Assembly: GCA_037389465.1 (NCBI GenBank)
Contig: JAZARR010000093.1
Span: forward strand, 1,116,001-1,180,000
DNA: 64,000 nt
Reading direction: 5' to 3'
DNA from: Baylisascaris procyonis
Taxonomy: Eukaryota > Nematoda > Chromadorea > Rhabditida > Ascarididae
Below, in pieces: positions 40,501 through 52,000 of the stretch. Numbering within the stretch: position 1 is the stretch's first letter; each line of letters opens with the position of its first letter. The translations under genes and the position numbers were made by a program. The notes under the pieces are model-generated. The model saw nothing but the letters and a program-made list of their open reading frames with translations. It searched no databases and had not been told where the DNA came from.

Positions 40501-40899
40501 TAACTAGCTCGTCGGTAATGTTTTAGGTGTAATAGGCTTGCAAACGTGATTTTTTTTTTTTCAATGGTGGAGGTCGGGAAAAGAATTTGAGGCTAGATGA
40601 GCGAAGAATTTTAGTAGTTATCAAGGTTAGGCAGAAGAAATTCTCCTCGAAGGATCTTTTAATTTATCTACGGCGCTTTTCCCTGCAAGAAGGAAATTCC
40701 CTATACCCCCTCCCATGTATCTATTTGCTTCTTCTCAAATGTTAGAATGAAATGAATCGTAAATAAAATCTTAATTACGCGAACCAGGCATTTGCTCCAT
40801 CTGCTTAAGATCGGCTTCAGCTTTTCGTCGTGTTTGAGCATCGGGCTCTAAAGTTTGACTCAGAACCGTCGCTACCTGCATCGCATCAGCAACCGCCAT
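26508..40899 (-). CDS. xpo-2: Exportin-2 (CSE1/CAS), importin-alpha re-exporter
   Basis: This is a beta-karyopherin that binds Ran-GTP and returns importin-alpha to the cytoplasm. Nineteen exons join with phase kept throughout: 40899-40779, 39935-39832, 39126-39039, 37893-37670, 37301-37140, 36338-36192, 35675-35590, 35119-34920, 34252-34017, 33192-32938, 32245-32111, 31710-31579, 31100-30992, 30603-30470, 29925-29776, 29423-29280, 28519-28362, 27681-27485, 26617-26508. The product is 963 residues against about 970 in animals. Landmarks in order are FVKENW (first HEAT repeat), GSHDFPGSWPELI, RHYRHEMKSNKLW, NSQDLPEYFE, YIKRDIEGSDIDTRRR, FEGPVTGIL, FRNQL, YAAYALER, YLMKAIMRCF, TKTTKFIKQF, and YLAQAV near the end. 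The start at 40899 matches the family N-terminus. An in-frame ATG at 40989 would add about 30 residues, but a splice-acceptor-like site at 40950 probably removes it. The 5' edge of exon 2 is the least certain junction. Intron 8 needs a GC donor. Confidence 0.95.
29949..29984. repeat. G-rich tract in exportin-2 intron 14
   Basis: A GGGGGAGGGG...TGGGGGG tract sits just upstream of the exon 15 acceptor. On the transcribed (minus) strand it is a C-rich pyrimidine tract, about 25-60 bases before the acceptor at 29926. Confidence 0.8.
30783..30900. repeat. Palindromic AT repeat in exportin-2 intron 13
   Basis: The outer arms are (AAAT)n on the left and (TTTA)n on the right, with alternating TA and ACATGTATA blocks between. 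The whole 118 bp can fold back on itself. It lies between exons 13 and 14, about 90 bp inside the donor of exon 13. Confidence 0.85.
34461..34512. repeat. TA microsatellite (52 bp) in exportin-2 intron 8
   Basis: An uninterrupted AT dinucleotide run located inside the intron that uses the GC donor. It explains the Tyr/Ile-repeat open frames on both strands, which are not genes. Confidence 0.95.
34918..34919 (-). other. GC splice donor of exportin-2 intron 8
   Basis: On the minus strand exon 8 ends ...GATATCGAAG followed by GC. Joining there to the acceptor ATATTTAG (exon 9 from 34252) restores DIEGSDIDTRRR, which matches the conserved family sequence with no gap. The nearest GT would add six residues and throw the next exon out of frame. 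Confidence 0.7.
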
Positions 40900-40949
40900 T
40901 CTTCCTGAACTATCACCAACAAAAATACCACAAGCGACAACGCCAAGCA

Positions 40950-40961
40950 CTAAAAAAGAAA
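40950..40961 (-). promoter_or_regulatory. Possible trans-splice acceptor upstream of exportin-2
   Basis: On the minus strand TTTCTTTTTTAG lies 51 bases before the chosen start codon, with no exon recognised upstream. In nematodes such a site commonly receives a spliced leader. If used, it removes the in-frame upstream ATG at 40989 and makes 40899 the first ATG of the mRNA. Confidence 0.4.
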
Positions 40962-43581
40962 TGTTATACTTGATGGGCATGCAATGCAAAACTACTTCAG
41001 GCTAAAGCATAAAAGTTTCGATAATATCAGAGGGTAAAACTACACAAACCTATTCCACGCAAGTATCAGAATATGCTTCTGCTTAGATGACTGACAAAGA
41101 CAATAAGAAGATGAAGGAAAAAAAGAGAGGAGAAACTTGACAACGTGCGTAGCAGAATGGTACACTGCCAATGTAAATGAAGATTTTTTAAGGGAACGAA
41201 GGCATCTTAACGCAAATCAGTTTAAATGTTAAGTGGAAAATCATATCAGGCACGCAGGTAACAAATTAAGGCGGGTATCTGGCATGGAAGAACCTCACCG
41301 AAGCAACCAGCTCATTTACTAAGAGCAACAACACCATAAGCAAGCAAGACCGCAGCTTATGGGCTATGACCCCAATGCTGAGGCCCTAACTCGACTACCG
41401 CTCCTAAGGCAAACCATAACCCACACGGGGAAGACCAACATCGATATCAACAAGATCAACACAAGTGTGAGCAAAACAACTTTTTGCACGAAATAAAGAA
41501 AAACAACCACTGAGATTACAAGAACTCATTTGGTCATAACAGATCACTCGGTAACAGCGTCGTCAAAACAAATAGCCTAAGTGAAGCAACTCCATTTTAG
41601 CATACTTCATAAAATCCATCCCCATTACATAAGCACACTTTCCATAAAACACTACTTGAATGAATCGATGTAAACGATCGAATATAGCCCCTTTTTCAAA
41701 TTTAGTACAATCTCTTTGGAAACGGAAGTTCATCTGATCACCTCAAATTCAGTTTCCTATCGGAGACACCTTCCCTATTTCCTCGAATCTACATTCCTGT
41801 AATGCCACCTCTCACAAGATCATTCAAATTTAGTTTACTTATCATATGTAGTCATCCCCTCTTCACTATTGCACTAAAATATTGCGGTGCTCCGTCACCG
41901 AATTCCAGACTTCGTAGGGTGCAAACGCTTTTGCACTGATCGCAAACTTGATATTAATTGTGTGATAGCGTCGAGACAACTTCATAATTAGCATAAAACA
42001 TTTGCTTTCAAAGCTGACCAAAGATACCAGCTTGCTCCCTCCTCATCAATGGCACCCACCAACCAACCCAACAATAAACACCAAAACGATTCACCCTCCC
42101 CTCGATGATATACGAAAGTGAGTGAGAGTCGTCTCTCGCATTTAGCCAATGAAATCAGAAAAGTTTTATTTCGAAATTAGCGCGCTTGTTCATCTCAATT
42201 TTCAATAGTAATAATACCAACAATTGCAACCAAATATTTCATAAGTGTGGTTCTTCACTTCTTTGCCCGAAAAGTGAAATGCAACAGTACAAAAATTTCA
42301 GGAGAATACGCAAGCGGTGTGGATGTTGTGATGTGAGCAGTGGCGTATCTAAAGTTCTATAGAAGTTAGGCGATTTACTGTCATCAGAGCTCGAAGAACA
42401 GAGATTTTGAAAAATCGGGATTCTGAGTGACGTCAAAGAAAGTCTTCTTCAAGAGGGTTTCTGCAAAAGTTAGGTCGTCATTATAAAGTTAAAAGCCTCA
42501 CTTTAAAAGTAAAGTTTTTGGAAGATGTAATGGAATCTGGGAATTCGAATGTCCACGTCGACGAGTGCAAAGGCTAATGGAAGTATTTCCTATGGGTCCA
42601 CATGATGCGGATGAAAGTCGTCGTATAGTCATCTTCAGGAACGTTAATGTACAACGGAGATTCGACAGCGTTTAGATTGTCGAGATATTCTCTAACGTTT
42701 TTCCTCACCCATCTTTTGACATCTTATTACATCGGGAGGTTCTATGAGAAAAGGACGCCTATCAGAAACTACGTCATTTATGAGGTGCATGATGCTGATC
42801 AATCCATGCTAGAGAGGCAAAGGTGAATCAAGGAGAAAACCGTAGATTCCTCTTGGAAGGAGAATGCATATGCAACTGGATGTAAATGAGTTCACCGTAA
42901 AAGAGTTCACTTTAAACATGACTGTTTCCTTGCTTGATCAAGGATGAAATTTCTCTACAGGTACCAACTAACAACCGAAGAGTGTCCGTAAAGCAACGCA
43001 GTAAAGTCCATTTCTATAATTATTTCTCTGCATTTAGTGCAGTCAAAACGTTTCCAGAACAGAAAGCTTTTGTCAACCGAAACAACACCGAAATTCACTA
43101 TAATCTCGGGAATTCGACTGTTACCCCCTTCTGCTACACCGAAATCCAGTTGTGAATTGAGATGGCTTGACGCCACTTGTCAGAGAAATGATATTAGTGA
43201 AACAAATGCGGAGAGATTTTCTGGCTTGCATTAGATAGCACATTCCACGTTTGAACATCTGTATGAGCAAATAAATCGAGGACATCCTTCTATACTCTCA
43301 ATAACTGTATCTTTTCCACAAGCTGAATATCTTTGGCAGTGAATGCGAAGAAGATGGGAGAGCAGTGTTTCAAGATTATCCCAAAAGCATGTCGTTTGCT
43401 CGAAGCGTTTGTGTTGAAGGGAATTTAAAACACAGTTAATCACTTTTGATGTTTTTATAGAAATTTTTAAGCAGTGTTGATGCCAAATGAGGACATAGAT
43501 TATCAATAATATCTTCTTATTGCAGAATAGTGTTATTCCATCGAAGAGGACAATCGCTTGTGGAATGAATATGCAACGTTT
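40962..43581. other. Upstream region of exportin-2 and LINE remnant
   Basis: I see no intact gene. Two minus-strand frames (42955-43176 and 43231-43506) are somewhat protein-like and lie directly downstream of the reverse-transcriptase remnant. They may be its decayed C-terminal half, but I recognise no motif in them. A weak tRNA-like A-box/B-box pair can be read on the minus strand near 41340-41405. Confidence 0.35.
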
Positions 43582-43990
43582 TCAACAGTTATATCTAATT
43601 GCCAACACATGACCAGTCTTCCAGAGACGGGAAATGTTGTAATCTTGCTCGGGCATATCATTTACATATGGTTCCATCAAAGGAGGTTCTAAGTCTGTTC
43701 CCAGTGGCGCACCATTGATAGCCTCGTAGTCTTCAGAAATACTGTCACTAACCTTGAATAGGAAGCAACGAGCAATGAGAAGGCTTGTTAGCCATGTATG
43801 CACCTCATCTCGAATGCCATCCGTCTTACCTCCGCGAAGTAGTTTTTTATGGCAAACCATTTCAAACTTTGGATAGAGTCTACGTGAACAACCTCAGTCT
43901 AACCATTCCCATTTTATCTGTCAAACCAATCAGAAAGAGATGTTAGAAGTTGCAACGTCGTTGACCTACTCACTAAGAATCTGAACTGTT
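43582..43990 (-). pseudogene. Decayed LINE-type reverse transcriptase fragment
   Basis: Several blocks of a non-LTR retrotransposon reverse transcriptase occur in the right order but in different frames. First comes QFRFLVSRSTTLQLLTSLSDW (like QxGFxxxRST..QLL....DW). Next is VVHVD, then YPKFEMVCHKKLL after a frame change (like V.LD.SKAFD.V.H..LL). Then WLTSLLIARCFLFKV (like WL.S.L..R...V.V). Last is INGAPLGTDLEPPLMEPYVNDMP (like SGVPQGSVLGPLLF..YINDLP). Stops and a frameshift break it, and the catalytic DD box was not found. The order and spacing fit CR1/L2/Jockey-like elements. It is a dead copy, and the clade is not resolved. Confidence 0.8.
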
Positions 43991-44153
43991 CGATATCACC
44001 TCAGTGTCGCTGAGAATAATTTCAGCACCTAGAAGATGTATTAAGATAATGTGGCAATAATCTGAAATACCATCAACGGAAGATTTCTTCGGAAGAAGTC
44101 TTATAATCGGTGTTTTTTAAGACTTAGGAAGCGAATCAACTGTTAGGCACTAT

Positions 44154-44281
<128 letters not shown>

Positions 44282-44490
44282 GGAAAGGAAAAAACGGAAA
44301 GGAAGACAAAAAGAATAAAAAGAAGAAAAATAAAGGAGTCAGAGTTCCCGAGAGAGAAGATTGGTGAGGTTGGATAATTCGACACAGCCGTTAACCTGTG
44401 GTTTTAGAGAGTTCATGAGGTGGGCTTCCCTTATCTTGCGGATTAGCGTGCCTTTGCCACGAGAAAGTATTTCGACCACAATGTTAGTGG

Positions 44491-44536
44491 ACCTGGGACG
44501 TTATATATATATATGTATATATATAACGTCCCAGGT
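44491..44536. repeat. 46-bp near-perfect palindrome
   Basis: The arms ACCTGGGACGTTATATATAT and its reverse complement meet at the centre, with a single mismatch next to the axis. Arm length is 23 bp. This could be a cruciform, a remnant of terminal inverted repeats of a collapsed element, or an expanded TA core inside an AACGTC/GACGTT site. Confidence 0.9.
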
Positions 44537-44539
44537 CTT

Positions 44540-47500
44540 CTCCACTTCTTTTATAGAGCATCTATGCATTGATTCGCGTGATGGACTTTGCTATTTCGCA
44601 TATCGTGCATTGAAAATACCAAATCAGCTTTTTCACATATTATTATACTTATTGCAAGTTATTCATAAAAAAGTATGAAAAAACCAAATTCCACAGAATG
44701 TATCGCATGTTTGTTTAAGTGTATTCTTTTTACACATGCAACCAAATGTAAATATTTCTGTTGAAAAGTTGTCAATACGAAACGCTGTGTTTTCGAGATG
44801 CGTAAATATGATCGCACCTGCGTTCAAAATCAACAAAAAACGATTTGTTTTCATCGTTAAAAGGAAAGAGCAAAACAAACAGTAATAACAAAACTATTCG
44901 AAAGATGGACAGAACAAATAGAATAAAAATAAAGAATTCGATATCTAAAAAATATTTTGTTTTAATTGCTAAAATGAAATAAATATTTTAATGAATTATT
45001 TATTTTATTAATTGAAGGGAATAACTGACAAAAGAAATTATCATTGGAATTAATGGCGTCTAGTGAATATTATGTGAATACTTTCGTTATTCGGTAATTA
45101 TCACTATTATTGAATTTACGAATCAATATTCGGTCGTTCTTACCGATGATTTTTTGATAAGCGATGAGATAAATGAAATAATTTTCCTTTAAATTGGTGA
45201 TATCCTTCAAAAATCAGCATTAACATCATCAATAACCTCATTACCAGTGGACAATATATGAAATGATATCAGCCACCTTCGTATGACCTGTAGAAAAAGA
45301 ACAATGGCATTTTTACTTAGCAAAACGCAACCGATTTCGAAACAGGTGAAGATTGTTAGAGAAGTAAGCACGATATGCACTTTTGCATTTCACTCATCCA
45401 CCAAAAGAGTTTCATTTTTTATGAATATAAATAAATTGTGCAAAATGGGCACTTCATATTTTAATCAATCGAAACGCGCTACATGAATTTTCACAAAAGA
45501 TTGAATTCTCTGCAAATGAACCCTTTTAAAATGAAAGCCGAACGATTAAAAAGAATGGGTGTGGCTTTTTTCAAACCTTTAGATGCATCTATAACTTCTT
45601 TCAGGATTAATGGCTCTTCTTGAATTATGACGCACTCTTTTATGCTTGAAGCAAATTATATCCCCCTATGTTTTTGTACCTCCAACTTCAGTGGATAGTG
45701 GATTGTAGCTAACCGATATCGTACGCGCACAAACGCATATACAACGAGGCATGACCATTGCTATATTCCGCTTTAGCAATACAAGTTTCTAAAAGTGTGC
45801 AAGAAGGAATTGTTGCAGAACCGATCGCCTCTCTTTAATTTCACTTGAAGTAAAGAAAATTTGCTGCTTTTCCTATAACATTTTGATTCAATGCCCTTCT
45901 AAATCAAAGTTTAATAGAATAAATACCGAATTGTCTCTCGAGTGCTCGTAAATCTTTTACTCTGTATAAGTGCGTAAAAAATATCAAGCAGAATATTGCT
46001 CAGAAGAAACGAACGAATAATGCTTATCCGCATATTGTTTCAAAAAATCAGGTTTTACTGATTTTCGTCTAGTTAAGCACTTATCAAACAATTTCAAAAC
46101 CTCTCTTTGGTCCACATTAGTTATACGGCTGCTATCACATCAAATATGGTAAGCAAGACGAGTACATCTTTGATGGTGGACTATCCAAGATTACACCGGC
46201 AGACTAGCGCAGTGCTAAACTTTGGTTTAAATGTGATGGGTGCTAACGTTAACAAGATCGTAATGGCCTTATTTCACGGGATAGCTTCATTTTAGCAAAA
46301 CCACTACCAGCACTCACACGGTAAATTAAAAAAACATTTCAGATGAAAGACGCAGTGAACTTTATGAGACTACTACCTCTAATGAAAGCGAACGTGTTAT
46401 CTTAGTGGGTTCTGTTCTTACAAATTTCATTGTCTTAAACTAAGAGACTTCATTTAAACCTACTGCCTCTTGAGTATCTTTAAACAGCTGTAATCACGCC
46501 ATCTAGGCATGAATCTAATCTGTGAAGTCCACTTGCGAATGAGTTGAGTGTTATCATTTAGGATGCATTGTGTTCATATATCTGTATTCACGAAGTTATA
46601 CTATCATAGAGCGTTCCTAAATTCGCTCATAACAATCCCTTTTGTGTGCATTATTCAAAGTGCTCCGTAATCACCACGGAAATTGGAATCTTTTTGGCCA
46701 TCTGAGTTTCTGGTCCAGGATGTACGAGAAAGGAATATGGGCAAAAAGATCTAATTATGAAATGAGGAAATCTGCCTTCTGGCTGGCTAGTTTTCATCAT
46801 CAGATGGTGCAATATGCAATATGGCCTGAAATATGCAATATGGCCAGCCAAAATGCAAATGAACTCTGTGCACTTTTAGTTCACTCCAAAGTGACGAATA
46901 CAGTGACGGAGAAACAACTGAAGAAACATTCATAGAACAAGCACAAGGCTTGCCTATAGGTCATAAGAGTGGCAAATGGGTAACTTATTTGATTCACCTG
47001 CATGATGGTATAAACAAATTAGAAACGGCTTTCTAGTTAGCAGCTGGTTATTCATTGGATTATCATTAGCTACTATTGTGAGCGAAGGTTCATTGGACCT
47101 ACTAAATATCGCTTACCTTGTGGCAGCTTAATCAAACGGTGAAAAATAAAGAAATAGCCTTAAACTACGCTGACTGAATTTGTATGTAATTGATTGTGTC
47201 TGTGCAGTGATATTCATCCATATGAAAACCGAATAGAACATTGTAAGCATAAATCTGCTTGTCAAAAATTTTATAGCTAGGAATACTGCCAAATTATAGT
47301 GTCTTCTAGTGATTCACATTACTAAGATGTTATATTCACGCGTTTCCTCAGCCCCTCTCTAATCTCCTCTCTCGTTTCCCACCTAAGAAAATTTAATCGA
47401 ATTCATTGTTAAGATGTGTATCTGGTATTATGTATGCTTTTTAAGTACAATCAATTTTCGCATCCTTCCAAAAATTCATCTATTTTACTTAAGGCTTGGT

Positions 47501-48775
47501 TATTACACCACCGTCAACCAGCATCTAATTTATTATAATTACGCCGTAATTATGCCGAATATTTCTTATTGATAAATGAAGCATTGAAAGGTTTTTTGTT
47601 TATTGCTTCGGCCATGATTTGTGATAACACATGAATACGCTTTTCGTTCAACGAACGCCTCGTTTGTATGTTCAGCTTGCATTGTAGCAGTACAAAAGCA
47701 TGTGCTCATTGATATTCTCCATTCGTTTGGCTACTCATCAGAAAGTAGCCCACATTTATAAATACCGGTGGGTAAACTTTGCCCCAGTGCAGATGGATGG
47801 ATATGTCGGTAATTTTTGAGCGGATACGATAAGATCCTCTTTTTTGAATTTTGCCTTGATACAATCATTGCATCAAAGCAATAAGTGCGATAACCGGTTC
47901 ATTCCTATTTATCTCGTTTGCATTAGAGATCGGCAGCGGGAGGATAACTTTAAAAGTTTATTGTGTAAGCACGGTGTTGTTGCTTTGTTTTTTAATAGAA
48001 ATATAGTTGTTATGCTATCGGATAGGAATTCATTACTTCAATTGCAGTCTTTTCTTGTCTTTCATTTCAGATTTGCTCTCTCAGTGTATAACTGCCCAAT
48101 TCCTTGAATCCGCATTTGCGTCAGTACATCAGCATAGCAATCCAAAAACGAATCTAAATCAGAAATGAATTGTGATATGGTACCTTACGAATTGTAGTGG
48201 GATCACAACTTTTATACATTCTGTGAAAGTGCATTTGCGATAAGCATTATGATAGTATTTGTATGCGCCTATCTCCCATATATCCTTCTCCTCCCTAACA
48301 TTCTCAAGTGAATAACCATTAGAGATAATCTTTTGAAATTTGAGAAGTGTTTTTAACTTATTCTACTAATTTCCACAACAATTCGCCATCAACTTCCAAA
48401 GAAGTTTTCGACACTTTATTATATTGAAACTGAACAAAAGGAAGAGGATTTAACAACAGAGTTGATCAATGAAAGCCATTCACAAGCTTCTTTAACTCAT
48501 TAAATGGCATTACGAACTACGATTCTGCCAATCGTGTTTCATCGCGGTCTTTTGTTGTTAACAAGTCAAAGCAATAGCAAAAGGGAGCATAAGTATGCAT
48601 CTAATGTTGTCCCCTTGCATTTGTTGGCAAAGAATAACGAAAGAAGTACAATTCTTTGGCTCATCTGGAAAATAGAAAGAGTTATTAGCCTTCTTCAATG
48701 TGTTAACGAATGCCTGCAGGCACTACTCGGATAGAAAAGTTTCATTTTTTGAGTAACCAACTATAAGATGGGAAA
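44540..48775. other. Intergenic stretch before the SXC gene
   Basis: I can support no gene here. It contains a small direct repeat (46811-46826 and 46830-46845, 16 bp identical, 3 bp apart). The right end, from about 47600, shares diverged similarity with 59690-60930. Confidence 0.4.
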
Positions 48776-49050
48776 TTTTATAAATAAACGAGCTACCTTT
48801 GCGATATATGAAACGTCGCCTAATTCATCATAACTTCTAGAATTTCGAAAGAAACTCGACAAACGAATATGGAGTTGATTGGTACGATTGTCTTACTCCT
48901 TACAGTAGCGCTTCGTTGCGAGGCTGGAGCTGTAGCTGTACAGAACGAAAACTGTAAGGACAACAAACAAACCGACTATTGCAAACTCATATTCCAAGGC
49001 AATTTAAAGAATTGCAAGGAACCTGGTTACAGCTCAATTGCATCGGTTGG
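47600..49050 (+). repeat. Diverged segmental duplication, copy 1
   Basis: Upstream and first-exon sequence shared with 59690-61120 on the same strand. Shared blocks include AATACCGGTG (about 47766), GAAAGAGTTATT (about 48675), AAGTTTCATTTT (about 48738), and TAGAATTTC just before the start codon. Similarity continues through the 59-codon first exon and fades in the intron. Confidence 0.65.
48779..48785 (+). promoter_or_regulatory. TATA-like box of the SXC gene
   Basis: TATAAAT lies about 85 bp before the ATG of the five-domain SXC gene. In the duplicated copy the aligned bases read roughly TGTCAAT, so the motif is lost there. Promoter function is inferred from position only. Confidence 0.35.
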
Positions 49051-52000
49051 TATATTATTTACAGCTATTCTAATCTTCTGTGAGTTTATAAGAATTTATT
49101 ACACGTTTAATAAGCATGCAAGAATGTGGCCAAATTGTTAATGCTCTTGATTGCGGTTTGAGCGGTAACGGTTCAATGCGACGTAGCAATTCGAACATTG
49201 GCATCGACATAGGCATTTGCGCCAATACAGGCAGTCGTCCACGGACTGAATATTGCATTGAGGGGTAAACAATAATTGATGCTCTGCATTCATAGGTCTT
49301 TACTCTTGTACCTCCTGATGAAACTGCCAATATCTTTACCTGCAACTTCGAGCAAGTGAACATGAAATTGGGGCACCTTTGTTGTATGGGCAATAAAAAC
49401 TATGCAAATTTCATGGCTAATGCGAAATTCAGTTACGAGGAAACAAGCCTATGAATAAACAAAAGAGGAATTAAACCGCAAAATGCAAGACGTAGAGCTG
49501 AAAGGGGCTAGGAGAGTTCACATCTTAGGTTCTATAGAACCCTCTAAGAAGCGCTTCAGACAGACATACATATCGCAGTGAAAAAATGCATGAAGGTTGC
49601 AAATACTTCCTACATAGAGGCATTAAAGTCTTTGAAGTCTGCTCTGGGAAACAAGAGACTGAAATTTTTATAAGAAAGTACAGCAGAAAATACCTTTTAG
49701 GCGCGCAAATGTGAGATACCGCTCGCCATTCACGTGGAATTTCCATGAAAGTATGAAACTCACCTATTTGAAATTCCTTGAGTTGAAAGGCACAAAAAGG
49801 CGTCTGTGAAAATGGGTGCAACAGGCATTCAATTCCTCTTCTCGCTCACCATTCACATCTGATGCATGCGACTTTGCTCTTTGACAGCAAAACTAAGAAG
49901 TACTTTCTAACCGATCAGGTTATAAATTACAGTTTGAGTGCTACTCTTTCAGAACTGTCGTGTGACATGCAACAATTGTGCAGCATATAACTGCACGAAT
50001 CCAAATCCAGAAAATGTGCTTAACTGCACGGCCATAGAAGACAAATGCACCGACGCCATATTTGGCCCCTTCGCGAAGAAAAATTGCCCAGCAACATGTG
50101 GCACTTGCGAAACCAGTAATGCACAGCTTTGCAAAGATGTCACCTCAACTGAGAGTTGTTCAGCGCTCAAGGTAGGGTATACTGTACTGAGTTCTTAATG
50201 TTTTCCGTCACTCCTGATCCTCCCTCATACTTTCTACGTCGAAAGATGAATGGAAGAACTCATTGTCACCAGACTATTCAATACGTAAATACTGTTTTCT
50301 GTTGTCCTTTCTCCATAAATCACTCCTCCAACGCATACCCATTTCAAAAAGCTGTGAACGCCAAAACCCTCGTTCCTCCTCACTCTTTTCTCTCTAGTGT
50401 AGACCGCTGCAAACCTATGCATCGAACTGATACATGCTCAGCTGGTTATACAGCACATCGATGCACTTTTTTACTTGAAACTGGAACCTGGGTGTGATAT
50501 AAGAGTATGCTGACAGCGTGGAAATGAACATTTCCGGCAAATATGTCCCTCTTCGCTATTTTCCTTGGAACAAATGTTCTCTCCTCACCCCTTACCATTT
50601 TCTTCGAATATAAGTGCCTTAGGAATCTACAAAATGCATATGCCCCACCCCTTTCTGAAGTCCAGCCCAACACGACTCGGTTTTAGGAAGTGAGAAGGTG
50701 CTAAACCTTGGGACTCATAAACAAAGACGAAATGCTTTTTATGATTGCTGTAATTCAGTGCCGCCAAAGTGGCAAAACGCCCGTATAAAGGCATTGCTAT
50801 TAATTAGGAAATCTGCAGTGTTTGTTGCAGATACTTTTGAATAACTAGGGATCCAAAAGTGCAATAAAAAACTATAAAACGGACCAAAACTATCAAAAGT
50901 TAACTAGCATCACTAATATTGGCTACAAGCCGCATTGTATTCATCGCACCTTGAGGAAAAAAGCTAGCTCTCAATTGAAAATGACGGTGGGACTGCATTT
51001 TCTAAATGTAGCACATAGTATCATTAAATATACATGGAACTAATGATATTGAATAATTGCATTTTACAGGCCTTTTGCAACTCAATTGAATATTATAATT
51101 TAATGACACAGCAATGTCCATCAACTTGCAACCGTTGCCCATCGACAGGTATGTTGACTATGTTTGCTACAGCTATTTGTTGTTTATGCGCCGTTTGGAG
51201 AATCGCTTTTGCAAAGCGAATTATGGCAATGGCATGCCTTTACAAATGTAGCGTAGTAGATCTGTTTGCCTGCTCAATAGCATCAACTTGCAAACCGTTT
51301 AAGATAGAGCTAAGAACCTTGCCACAGCAGTAAAGTGACCGATGAGCATTCAAGTTGATCAATTACTATCGCAAAGGGCAAGCTCCGCTAAATAAGCTTG
51401 AAAATTGAAATGCATATCAGCAAATCAGAATATAACATTTTAAGGACTTGTGTCACTGATTGAGAATTTATAAGGAATTTATGATTATCTATAATCGAGA
51501 AGTAGTGGGATTCAAATGTTTACCTACCAGATATGGAGAATAGGTCAAGAGTGTTACTCCAAAGTCATTCACGCAGATCAAGAACGGTAGGTGGCGAGTA
51601 AAAAATTCTGTGTATTCTACGCTTTATCTCGAACATATCACGAGGTACCAAGGCCTACTTTTTAGGTTTAAACAGTAATGCAAGTAGATAGAGTGCTATT
51701 ACAAATTTTTTAAATGAAGATTTGTAAAATTCTAGGTATTAAGTGAAATTTCATGGGAAAGCTCCGCTCTCTCTCCAAATATTAATTGAACATGATGACT
51801 GGAAGGTTGACGGAGATAATTGAAAATTTCTCCTGTAAACACTCGAATTCTGCAGGCAGATAGGGAAACGACTGTTGCTTCCAAAACTGTAAAGTCTAAA
51901 AAATACACGTTTTCGTGCAATTGACCCCTTTGCACCTTTGGGACCCACATTTAGCAATCTTCTTACTACCAGTTCAAACGCAGACAATCGTACAGAACGA

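Noticed and set aside
41340..41405. tRNA-like A and B boxes on the minus strand
   Set aside because: Boxes are too close together and no cloverleaf forms.
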